A stretch of 64,000 nucleotides of DNA, from NCBI GenBank assembly GCA_002317135.1, contig DCIX01000038.1, positions 7,619 through 71,618 on the forward strand, given 5' to 3'. Both the position numbers and the translations under genes were made by a program. Positions 34,390 through 42,356 of this stretch are shown here, piece after piece (the first letter of the stretch is position 1; each line of letters starts with the position of its first letter). The notes beneath the pieces are model-generated. The model did no database searches and was not told the origin of the DNA. It saw only the letters and a program-made list of their open reading frames with translations. This DNA comes from Bacteroidales bacterium UBA1715. GTDB taxonomy: Bacteria > Bacteroidota > Bacteroidia > Bacteroidales > UBA1715.

Positions 34390-34578
34390 ATGAGTTATAA
34401 ATCAGTCGCGGATGTGATTGCTATGTTACAACAAAATGGATTTACGCAAGTTAGCCAACGAGGAAGTCACATTAAATTTAAGAAAGGTGATAAAATAGCA
34501 ATTGTGCCCAACCACGGGAAAAAGGGAATTGAAAAAGGAACGTATTTTAGTATTTTACGGCAAGCAGGTTTAAAATAG
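34390..34578 (+). CDS. hicA: HicA-type mRNA interferase toxin
   Basis: 62 residues, the usual size. A double-stranded RNA-binding-like fold with the catalytic H27 in RGSHIKFKKGD, plus the C-terminal GTYFSILRQAGL. Toxin first, antitoxin 8 nt behind, the standard hicAB order. Confidence 0.92.
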   Translation: MSYKSVADVIAMLQQNGFTQVSQRGSHIKFKKGDKIAIVPNHGKKGIEKGTYFSILRQAGLK

Positions 34579-34586
34579 GAGGATGT

Positions 34587-34985
34587 ATGTCAATAGTAAA
34601 AGTAATTGTAGAATATGCAGGTAATAATCTAAGTGCATACATACCCAATGCACCAATTATTACTACAGGGAAAAATTTGGCAGAAATACGCACAAATATA
34701 AGTGAAGCCATTTCTTTATACTTGGAAGACAATCCTTCACCTTTAGAAATGCTTGTTGGAGATTATCAAATTGAGTTACAATTAGATGCAGCAACCTTCA
34801 TAAACTGTTATAGTGGAATTTTCACAAAATCCGCATTGAGTAGAATTACAGGAATTAATGAACGACAAATATGGCACTATGCCGCTGGTATGCATAAACC
34901 ACGCAAACAACAGGTTAAGAAAATTCAAAATGGAATAGAACAGATTTCAAAAGAATTAGCAGAAATCAATATTTGCTGTAAATAA
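34587..34985 (+). CDS. hicB: HicB-type antitoxin with HTH domain
   Basis: 132 residues. The partial RNase H-like HicB domain (VEYAGNNLSAYIPNAPII...TTGKNLAEIRTNISEAI) is followed by a helix-turn-helix (FTKSALSRITGINERQIWHYAAGMHKPR) for autoregulation. A strong Shine-Dalgarno (AGGAGG) precedes the ATG, which would favour antitoxin over toxin synthesis. Confidence 0.9.
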   Translation: MSIVKVIVEYAGNNLSAYIPNAPIITTGKNLAEIRTNISEAISLYLEDNPSPLEMLVGDYQIELQLDAATFINCYSGIFTKSALSRITGINERQIWHYAAGMHKPRKQQVKKIQNGIEQISKELAEINICCK

Positions 34986-35008
34986 AGTCAAGTGTTTGGA
35001 CAATACGT

Positions 35009-35458
35009 TTATTGTTTTCGTTCAAATACAATCCTTTTTCGTGCAAAGAAGTTGAAGAAGAAAACGACAACTTGTGCTATTGTATTGCTTATCAAGAAAT
35101 ACACTCCCAACTTATTGGTAAGCAGTGTAGTTATAGCCACATTTATACCCAAACCAACAGCACCAATTGCCGTAAACAAAACAAATTGGAACAAATTTTT
35201 GTCTGCTTTCTTTTCTACTTTATGGAACACCCAGATGGAACTCAAAGCATAATTAACCAACCCAGAAACCAAAGAGGCAATAGTTGTAGAAACCGCAAGA
35301 TATTCTGCCCCAAACAAAAAGTCATTCAAAAGCCATAACACAGCGATATTTACACAATATCGTACACCTTCAACCACAACATTTCGAAATAGTTGTACTT
35401 TTGTATCTTCTGTCTTTCCGAAGAAAAGGTTTGGTTTCATTCGTAAGTTATTCAACAA
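35009..35458 (-). CDS. GtrA-family membrane protein
   Basis: 149 residues with four hydrophobic helices, including YCVNIAVLWLLNDFLFG and a charged C-terminus FFARKRIVFERKQ typical of GtrA. GtrA proteins move lipid-linked sugars across the membrane or help polysaccharide assembly. The gene overlaps the preceding tRNA nucleotidyltransferase by 11 bp. Confidence 0.85.
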   Translation of the reverse strand: MLNNLRMKPNLFFGKTEDTKVQLFRNVVVEGVRYCVNIAVLWLLNDFLFGAEYLAVSTTIASLVSGLVNYALSSIWVFHKVEKKADKNLFQFVLFTAIGAVGLGINVAITTLLTNKLGVYFLISNTIAQVVVFFFNFFARKRIVFERKQ

Positions 35459-36851
35459 GTCCGAGTTCTTTTCCTTTTTCCATCATAAACGCGTATGCTG
35501 CTTCATGATTGTTGGCTATAACTCCATCGAGAATGGCTTCACGAATTGCCAATTTAATTTCACCTACGATTTTTGACGGCTGAATGTGGAATGTTTCTAT
35601 AATTTCCTCGCCACTAATCGGTGGTTGCCAATTACGCAAGGCATCTTTTTCTTCTACTTGTTTTAACTTTTCGCGAACGAGTTGGAAATTGTCCAAGAAC
35701 TTCTTGACTTTCATCTCGTTTTTCGATGTGATGTCCGCTTCGCAAAGTAACATCAAATCATCAATATCGTCTCCAGCATCGAACAACAGACGACGTACTG
35801 CCGAATCACTCACAATGTCGTCTACCAGTGCAATTGGACGCAAATGAAGTGATACTAATTTTTGCACATACTTCATTTTCTCATTCATAGGCAATTTCAG
35901 ACGACGGAAAATATCAACAACCATACGAGCACCTACAAAATCATGAGCATGGAACGTCCATCCTATACCTTCGACAAATTTTTTCGTGCGTGGTTTTCCA
36001 ATATCATGCAACAACGCCGTCCAGCGCAGCCAAAGGTTGTCGGTATGTTTAGCCACATTATCAAGCACTTCCAATGTGTGCAAGAAATTATCCTTATGTC
36101 CACAGCCATTTACAACCTCAACACCCTTTAGTTTCGTAAGTTCCGGAAATATCAACTCCAACAATCCCGCTTTATCAAGAAGCAAGATACCTTTCGAAGG
36201 AGTTTTCGTCATAAGGATTTTGTTGAATTCATCCATATTACGTTCCATCGAAACAATAGAAATGCGTTCACGCATACGGCGAATGCCCTCAAATGTCTTT
36301 TCTTCAATGGTAAACTGCAATTGCGATGCAAAACGGACAGCGCGCATCATACGGAGCGGATCATCGGAAAATGTTATGTCTGGATCCAGCGGCGTACGGA
36401 TAATTTTATCGTGCATATCCTGCAAGCCATTAAACGGATCGAGAAGCTCTGCAAAATTCGCCTTATTGAGCGACAGCGCAAGTGCATTTATGGTAAAATC
36501 ACGACGATTTTGATCTTCCTGCAAAGTACCCGCCTCTACATGTGGTTTACGGGAATCATGAGAATACGACTCCTTGCGAGCGCCGACAAACTCATAGTCA
36601 TAATTTTTATACTTAAACATGGCGGTGCCAAAGTTCTTGAAAACAGAAACCGTCAGTTTTGGAGAAATAGACTGTGCTGTTTTTTGTGCCAACGAAATAC
36701 CATTACCCAAAGTAACAATATCCACATCGTGATTCGGACGGCGAAGAAAAATATCACGTACAAAGCCACCAATTACATAAGCCTGTATTCCTTCGGAATC
36801 CGCTATGTCCGAAATTTTCTGCAAAACAAAATCGTGTAAGAACTCTTCCAT
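35448..36851 (-). CDS. cca: tRNA nucleotidyltransferase / poly(A) polymerase family with HD domain
   Basis: 467 residues from the ATG at 36851; the promoter box at 36870 excludes the longer frame. Adds or repairs the CCA end of tRNAs. The nucleotidyltransferase head has GGFVRDIFLRRPNHDVDIV with metal ligands D42 and D44 and FTINALAL. A central RNA-binding part and an HD domain (LLHDIGKPRTK...HDFVGARM) follow. None of the three tRNA genes here encodes CCA, consistent with need for this enzyme. Confidence 0.9.
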   Translation of the reverse strand: MEEFLHDFVLQKISDIADSEGIQAYVIGGFVRDIFLRRPNHDVDIVTLGNGISLAQKTAQSISPKLTVSVFKNFGTAMFKYKNYDYEFVGARKESYSHDSRKPHVEAGTLQEDQNRRDFTINALALSLNKANFAELLDPFNGLQDMHDKIIRTPLDPDITFSDDPLRMMRAVRFASQLQFTIEEKTFEGIRRMRERISIVSMERNMDEFNKILMTKTPSKGILLLDKAGLLELIFPELTKLKGVEVVNGCGHKDNFLHTLEVLDNVAKHTDNLWLRWTALLHDIGKPRTKKFVEGIGWTFHAHDFVGARMVVDIFRRLKLPMNEKMKYVQKLVSLHLRPIALVDDIVSDSAVRRLLFDAGDDIDDLMLLCEADITSKNEMKVKKFLDNFQLVREKLKQVEEKDALRNWQPPISGEEIIETFHIQPSKIVGEIKLAIREAILDGVIANNHEAAYAFMMEKGKELGLVE

Positions 36852-36869
36852 CTTCGTATAAAAACACGG

Positions 36870-36877
36870 CAAAGATA
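36870..36877 (-). promoter_or_regulatory. cca promoter -7 element (TATCTTTG)
   Basis: Perfect consensus, 18 nt ahead of the chosen ATG. Confidence 0.55.
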
Positions 36878-36947
36878 CGAAGAATTGTAGAGATGCAAGA
36901 TTGCACAACTCTACAATTTTCCCTTAAAAATATTACATTTGCATATC

Positions 36948-37029
36948 GCTCAAATGTTGGAATTGGTAGACAAGCATGTTTCAGGAGCATGTGCCGCAAG
37001 GCATACGGGTTCGAGTCCCGTTCTGAGCA
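36948..37029 (+). tRNA. tRNA-Leu (CAG)
   Basis: 82 nt, class II with long variable arm (TGCCGCAAGGCAT). Anticodon arm CATGT-TTCAGGA-GCATG gives anticodon CAG; T arm ACGGG-TTCGAGT-CCCGT. The acceptor GCTCAAA/TCTGAGC has one A6-C67 mismatch. No encoded CCA. Confidence 0.93.
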
Positions 37030-37089
37030 CAAAAGATAATACCTTTTTTACGAAAGATATAATCTTCCATTTTAATACAACATAAGAAG

Positions 37090-37689
37090 TTAGCCTATAT
37101 TTGCTATTTTATCTGCTATATATTTAGCAGTAACAAAACCACAATATTTGTCTGCACCAGCATACAACAGTCCGTACACTGTATTTCCTTCCATCAACGG
37201 GCTTCCGCTTGACCCCTTGTACAGAATAGGAGACATTTCGCAAATAAAAAGATTGTTTTCATATTCTGTATTAACAATCTTTGCAGTACTTGCGACAGGT
37301 TCCATATACATGGACGAAATTGGTTTTGAAAAAATGCCTGTACCATGAGGAGATATTGGCTCTTGAGTTACAACCTTTGATATATAACTTTCACAAATCA
37401 AGTTATTTGTCTGCGTAGGTAATTCCAGAGCTAAACGCAAAGGACTATTTATACCCTCAAACTTAAAAACACAAACGTCACCACCATACCATGGCATATC
37501 ATCAGACCATGAATCAAACACAATTGCATCCTTGGCATTCAAGGTATATTTTCTTCCATCAAAATGAATACAAAAATCCTTTTTCTCCTCTACGACATGA
37601 CCTGCAGTAATAAGGTAATTTCCTACAAAGAACCCAACACCACAATCAACAACATCACCAATAGTGACTATATATTTTCTATTATCCAT
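37090..37689 (-). CDS. Trypsin-like serine protease domain protein
   Basis: 199 residues from the ATG at 37689. The longer frame reads into CRISPR-like repeat DNA and is rejected. The catalytic triad can be seen: H31 in LITAGHVV, D71 in GGDVCVFKF, and S161 in KGSSGSPL (GxSGxP). No signal peptide or membrane segment, so cytoplasmic unless exported otherwise. Stand-alone cytoplasmic proteases of this kind are often parts of defence or stress systems, but no partner gene is adjacent. Confidence 0.75.
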   Translation of the reverse strand: MDNRKYIVTIGDVVDCGVGFFVGNYLITAGHVVEEKKDFCIHFDGRKYTLNAKDAIVFDSWSDDMPWYGGDVCVFKFEGINSPLRLALELPTQTNNLICESYISKVVTQEPISPHGTGIFSKPISSMYMEPVASTAKIVNTEYENNLFICEMSPILYKGSSGSPLMEGNTVYGLLYAGADKYCGFVTAKYIADKIANIG

Positions 37690-37739
37690 ACCAAATATAA
37701 TTTTATGAATTATACATGGTTGAAAGCAAATGTCAAGAT

Positions 37740-37850
37740 AAAGTAATCCTTGTTTTAGTGGAATATAGTCTCTGCCTACAATCTTGACGGAACTCCTGCT
37801 CAATTGCCTTACTGTCTTAATCCTTGTTTTTGTGGAAGTTATAATCTGAC
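37740..37850. CRISPR. Two degenerate CRISPR-like repeats with one spacer-sized gap
   Basis: Two 37-bp units (37740-37776 and 37814-37850) share the core TAATCCTTGTTTT-GTGGAA and the end TCTG-C and are separated by exactly 37 bp, the period of a 37/37 CRISPR array. The translated unit (CLNPCFCGSYNLT) recalls spurious peptides often annotated from Bacteroidota repeats of this kind. No third unit and no cas genes are present, so this would be a decayed remnant. Confidence 0.4.
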
Positions 37851-37989
37851 TTATTCGGTTGATTTTGTAAGAAATACTATAGAAATGAAGAGAATTTTCG
37901 TTTTAACATGTCAGCTAAATTTCAACATAGCAAACATACTAATTTTCTGCAAGTTACAAACATCACAGCCACTTTTGCAAATTAATCTC

Positions 37990-38772
37990 TTAATTGTCCC
38001 CCCTCTTTTCACTCCTTCTCACAATGCAAATACTCAGCTCATAGAGTAAGTAAATCGGTAATGCAACTACAAATAGTGTAAAGGCATCGGCTGTTGGGGT
38101 TATAATGGCGGCAATAATGCAAATTGCAACAATTGCATGACGACGATATTTTCGCATCAAATCGGCTTTAATAAAGCCTAAACGAGCTAAAATCCAGCAA
38201 AGGATTGGTATTTCAAATAAAATTCCCATCAATAAACAGAGAAGCAACAAGGTTCCAATATACGACGATAAAGAAATGAAGTTTACTACTTCTGCACTCA
38301 CTTGGTAAGTTCCTAAAAAATGGAAGGTTAATGGAAAAATGAGAAAATAAGATAAGGCAAGTCCCAATATAAACATAATATAGCCTGCACCTACGGCTTT
38401 TACCGCCACTCGTTTTTCTGTGGAATATAATGCAGGAGAAATAAAGCGAAATAATACAAACAAGATGTATGGGGACATCAATAATGTACCTGCGAAAAAT
38501 GAGATTTTCACATGAATCAAGAATTGCTGAGCTAATTCCGTATTAATTAAATTCACGGAGAACGAATCTACCTCAGCGCCAAGCAATTCGAACAATCGAT
38601 ATGTAACAAAATCGGCATTTTTAGGGGCAAGAACGATTGAGAACAACAAGTCCTTGAAACAAAACGCCAAAAGAGAGCAAACAATTATAGAAACACCTAT
38701 GCGAACTATGCACGACCGCAGTTCATCTAAGTGTTCCCAAAACGAAAGTTCGTTATTGTTTGTCGCTGTCAT
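37990..38772 (-). CDS. tatC: Sec-independent protein translocase TatC
   Basis: 260 residues with six hydrophobic segments. FWEHLDELRSCIVRI is the conserved cytoplasmic start (F, L, E and R positions). SPYILFVLFRFISPALYSTEKR and the C-terminal ITPTADAFTLFVVALPIYLLYELS are also typical. Binds the twin-arginine signal. It overlaps tatA by 20 bp and closes the five-gene operon that also encodes a Tat substrate. Confidence 0.95.
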   Translation of the reverse strand: MTATNNNELSFWEHLDELRSCIVRIGVSIIVCSLLAFCFKDLLFSIVLAPKNADFVTYRLFELLGAEVDSFSVNLINTELAQQFLIHVKISFFAGTLLMSPYILFVLFRFISPALYSTEKRVAVKAVGAGYIMFILGLALSYFLIFPLTFHFLGTYQVSAEVVNFISLSSYIGTLLLLCLLMGILFEIPILCWILARLGFIKADLMRKYRRHAIVAICIIAAIITPTADAFTLFVVALPIYLLYELSICIVRRSEKRGDN

Positions 38773-38953
38773 TCTTTTCTGCTGGTTTTTCGCTGCTTTC
38801 GTCTATGCCGTTCATGCCTTCTTTGAAACTTTTCACACCTTTTCCAAGGCCTTTCATCAATTCAGGAATTTTCTTACCGCCAAACAAAAGCAATACAATA
38901 ATTGCAATGACTAATATTTCTTGAAAACCTATAGAACCTAAAAACAATAACAT
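38753..38953 (-). CDS. tatA: Sec-independent translocase subunit TatA
   Basis: 66 residues. One membrane helix followed by the hinge FGGKKIPELMKGLGKGVKSFKEG, an amphipathic helix and an acidic tail. Forms the translocation channel with TatC. No tatB is present, as in other minimal TatAC systems. It lies 80 bp behind the reductase gene on the same strand. Confidence 0.95.
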   Translation of the reverse strand: MLLFLGSIGFQEILVIAIIVLLLFGGKKIPELMKGLGKGVKSFKEGMNGIDESSEKPAEKNDSDKQ

Positions 38954-39033
38954 AATGATAACTATTTAGTGATTAGTTTTTAATAATTAGTAACAAATGA
39001 TTGCTAATCGTACACCAACAAAATTATATCTTT

Positions 39034-40869
39034 TTATTTTCTCATTCGTAATTCTTGCACAAATTCTTCAATAATTGGGAAACAGTCTTCGGCAGAATTA
39101 CAATCTTTCACACGTTTTTCCAACGGACACCAATCTGTTTTTGCGTTGTTGATGATATGGTCAACTTCCGTATCGTATGTAACATGTACTCCGTGCGATT
39201 GCAACATTTCCTTTGCTGTCGTACTAATCGTATGCGTAAAAACTTCCGAAAATCCACCTAATACAATCAGCGATGCGGCTCCTTTACCAATAACTTTATC
39301 TGCAATTTTCGCATTCTTCAAAAATGAATCGTGGGATTTAACTAAATCGTACAAATCCTGCACGCCTTTTTGACTATAAGTACGAATGTCACCTTCATTT
39401 TCTATCACACAAGAATAATTGCCTTGATCTAATTTTTTGATTAGACCAGCCATAACGACTGCAGAACCTAAATCTGCCCCATTTCGTTTCAATGTTTCCA
39501 CAAAGTTATCTATGCGATGCATTTCCTTTGGAATATCAATTCGTTGCGGACAATGCGAAATACATTCACCACAACCAATACAGTGATTTGCCTGACGTAG
39601 CTTGGGTACACTTCTATCATATCCTACCAAGAATGCTTTTCGTGCTTTTGCATATTCCGGATGCTGACGATCCTCCTGTACTGTTCCTTCATTCAAACAT
39701 TTATTATAATGACTGAAGATTCCAGGAATATCCAATCCATACGGACAAGGCATACAATATTGGCAGGTGTTACATGGCACCATAGGATAATTCGCATAGA
39801 TTTCTGCTATTTCCTCCAACAATTGATATTCGCTTTCATCAAGTTCCTTCAATGGGGAATATGTGCGAATATTGTCCTGCAAATGTTCCATATAGGTCAT
39901 ACCACTCAACACCGACAATATATTTGGCATAGAGCCGGCAAAACGGAACGCCCACGATGCTATACTTGCTTGTTGATCCTTTTGTTTCAATAACTTTGTT
40001 GCATGGTCGTTAAGATTCGCCAAACGACCACCCAACAACGGTTCCATTACAAATGCAGGGATATTTCTTTTTGCCAATTCACCATACAAATATTCCGAAT
40101 TCGTATTTCCCGGATTTATCTGTTTCGCATGCTTCCAATCAACATAACTATGTTGAATCAACACAAAATCCCAATTAATTTCTTCGTGACGAGAAAGCAA
40201 ATAATCAAAAATACGGATATCGCCATGGTACGAAAATCCCAAGTTCTTTATTCTACCAGCTTTACGCTCTTCTAAAAGAAAATCAAGAATACCATTATCA
40301 ATGTAACGAGCTCTAAAATAGCCCATTGCATCTTCACCGCCACCAACGGAATGCAATAGGTAATAATCCAAATAATCGACTTGCAATTCCTTGAAAGAGT
40401 TGTAATACATCTCCAAAGATGCCTCACGAGTGAATACACCAAAATTCGACAACTTTGTCGAAACCAAAAACTCACTTCGTTTATGACGACTTAATGCTAT
40501 ACCTAACGCCTTTTCCGAGCGACCTTGACAATATGCAGGCGATGTATCAAATAAGTTTACACCATGCGCTATCGCATAGTCAACCAAACGGTTTACTTCA
40601 TCCTGATCTATTGCATTTTCGGAATCTTCACGACCACTTACACCTTTTACCGTAGGGAAACGCATACAACCATATCCCAAAAGCGAAACCTTTTGTCCGT
40701 GAGAATCGGTTCTATATGTCATTTTATCTGTTGGGACTTCACCCAAAACAGATTCTTCTGTTGCCGAATTTTTCGAAGAACAACCAGTCAATACCGTTGC
40801 TGCCGTAGCACTTCCTATACCCAAATATTTTAGGAAATCTCTTCTATTCATTGTGTTTTCTTTTTTCAT
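39034..40869 (-). CDS. Tat-exported aldo/keto reductase with 4Fe-4S and DUF1893 domains
   Basis: 611 residues. Tat signal NRRDFLKYLGIGSATAATVL with RR at 9-10 and lipobox LTGC (C30), so a periplasm-facing lipoprotein; M7 is an alternative start. The AKR barrel is 50-350 with tetrad D108, Y113, K139 and H173. Two ferredoxin-like clusters follow: C366/369/372 with CP at 375, and C430/433/436 with CP at 440. Residues 475-605 match DUF1893 (SCVIENEGDIRTYS, IADKVIGKGAASL, CPLE). It sits between the polyferredoxin and tatA, so it is the evident client of the adjacent translocase. Substrate unknown. Confidence 0.85.
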   Translation of the reverse strand: MKKENTMNRRDFLKYLGIGSATAATVLTGCSSKNSATEESVLGEVPTDKMTYRTDSHGQKVSLLGYGCMRFPTVKGVSGREDSENAIDQDEVNRLVDYAIAHGVNLFDTSPAYCQGRSEKALGIALSRHKRSEFLVSTKLSNFGVFTREASLEMYYNSFKELQVDYLDYYLLHSVGGGEDAMGYFRARYIDNGILDFLLEERKAGRIKNLGFSYHGDIRIFDYLLSRHEEINWDFVLIQHSYVDWKHAKQINPGNTNSEYLYGELAKRNIPAFVMEPLLGGRLANLNDHATKLLKQKDQQASIASWAFRFAGSMPNILSVLSGMTYMEHLQDNIRTYSPLKELDESEYQLLEEIAEIYANYPMVPCNTCQYCMPCPYGLDIPGIFSHYNKCLNEGTVQEDRQHPEYAKARKAFLVGYDRSVPKLRQANHCIGCGECISHCPQRIDIPKEMHRIDNFVETLKRNGADLGSAVVMAGLIKKLDQGNYSCVIENEGDIRTYSQKGVQDLYDLVKSHDSFLKNAKIADKVIGKGAASLIVLGGFSEVFTHTISTTAKEMLQSHGVHVTYDTEVDHIINNAKTDWCPLEKRVKDCNSAEDCFPIIEEFVQELRMRK

Positions 40870-40875
40870 AGCAGT

Positions 40876-42354
40876 TTATATTTCTCGTTGCACTTCGTTT
40901 CCTTCTACATATATCGCACTCAATGGGCGTGCAGGACAAATATATTCACACTCACCACATCCGATGCATCGTTCAGTATTTACAACAGGTATCTTTAAAT
41001 CGGAATCTTCTCCGTTTTTATTTATGAGAAGAATTGCTCCTACAGGACAATTTCGTGCACAAGTGCCACACTTCACATTATCCGTTTCCACAATACAGTT
41101 TTCCTTCACCCACACTGCGTGTCCAATTTGAATTGACGACTTCTCTGCCGGAGTAATCTTTTGTATTGCTCCCGTTGGACAAACTTCCGAACAACGTGTA
41201 CATTCCGGACGGCAATATCCGTCTTCGAATTGCATTTCTGGCTGCATCAAGTTTTCTAAAGAATTTGACGGACGCAAAACCTTATTCGGACAAACAGAAA
41301 TACAAAGTTGACAAGCAGTACAATGATCAGAAAAATGTTTTACACTTACTGAACCTGCAGGTTTTGGACCAACAGTTCTTGTTGGAATTTTTTTATCTTG
41401 AATAACAGCAAACCCGCCATCTACTTTCTTTTCTTGTGCTTTCACAACCGTGCCAACTGTCGCCATTGCAGCAACCGTTAAAAACGCACGCTTTGAACTA
41501 TCTTGCGGTCCTGCTTCTACAATAGTTTTCTTTCTGCGTGTATATGTCATTGCACCTCTATTACACGTTTCAACACAATCAAAACAAGTTACACAACGAC
41601 TATAATCAATCTCGTGCTGTTCGCTGTTGATACAAGCAGTCTTACATTTACGGGAACATAATCCACAACCGTTACATTTCTCTGTATTGATTACAGGTTT
41701 AAATATAGAATACTGTGCAACAAAACCTAAGATTGAGCCAACTGGACAAACCGTATTACACCAAGTTCGTCCGTTTTTCCAAGCAAGAATTGCCAAAACA
41801 ATAAGTGTTACTACAGCAATAACCAACGAAGAAATACTTTTTACCCAAACATCTACCGAATAAAACAAATAACTGTCCATCCGTTCTGCCAAATATGCTA
41901 ATCCATTGTTTGCATACAGATAAATCGGAGCTAATAAATTTGCAGCGATACGACCAAAAGCACTATACGGAGCAATTACATGTGCTACCACACCTACGCC
42001 CGGAATCAACATACAAGCGACAAACAACACAAGCGCTACAATTCGAAGCACTTTTTTATTGTTTGAATATGAATATTTATATTTGTTTTTCTTGCCCAAC
42101 TTTCCGAACCAAGCAAATACATCTTGCATAATACCCAAAGGACAAATTACCGAACAATATAAACGGCCAAATACAAAAGTAAGCAACAACAAACCTACAA
42201 CCACCCCAACATTTAACGCTAAAACTGCTGGTATAAATTGAACTTTTGCAAGCCAACCAAAATAGGAATGTATAGTTCCTGTAAAATCTAAAAACAGCAT
42301 TGTCACTAACGACAAAAGACAAATCGCTGTTATTATTCGTATTTTTCGTAACAT
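40876..42354 (-). CDS. NapH-like membrane polyferredoxin
   Basis: 492 residues. The N-terminal membrane part (about 1-215) has five or so helices and NapH/RnfA-type CxxxCP motifs (C67/C71, C199/C203). Two 4Fe-4S motifs follow: C227/230/233/237 and C254/257/260/264. Residues 286-304 (SSKRAFLTVAAMATVGTVV) look like a twin-arginine-type signal with KR, and behind it lie four more clusters (from C345, C381, C429 and C463). It probably passes quinol electrons to the neighbouring reductase. It starts 2 nt after the receptor gene and ends 6 nt before the reductase. Confidence 0.85.
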   Translation of the reverse strand: MLRKIRIITAICLLSLVTMLFLDFTGTIHSYFGWLAKVQFIPAVLALNVGVVVGLLLLTFVFGRLYCSVICPLGIMQDVFAWFGKLGKKNKYKYSYSNNKKVLRIVALVLFVACMLIPGVGVVAHVIAPYSAFGRIAANLLAPIYLYANNGLAYLAERMDSYLFYSVDVWVKSISSLVIAVVTLIVLAILAWKNGRTWCNTVCPVGSILGFVAQYSIFKPVINTEKCNGCGLCSRKCKTACINSEQHEIDYSRCVTCFDCVETCNRGAMTYTRRKKTIVEAGPQDSSKRAFLTVAAMATVGTVVKAQEKKVDGGFAVIQDKKIPTRTVGPKPAGSVSVKHFSDHCTACQLCISVCPNKVLRPSNSLENLMQPEMQFEDGYCRPECTRCSEVCPTGAIQKITPAEKSSIQIGHAVWVKENCIVETDNVKCGTCARNCPVGAILLINKNGEDSDLKIPVVNTERCIGCGECEYICPARPLSAIYVEGNEVQREI

Positions 42355-42356
42355 AT

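Noticed and set aside
37690..37803. Upstream extension of the trypsin-like protease
   Set aside because: The added residues are translated repeat DNA and lack conservation signs; a -7 box lies directly before the ATG at 37689.
37804..38049. Plus-strand frame CLNPCFCGSYNLT...
   Set aside because: It translates the CRISPR-like repeat and runs antisense into the tatC end; peptides of this form are spurious calls in Bacteroidota genomes.
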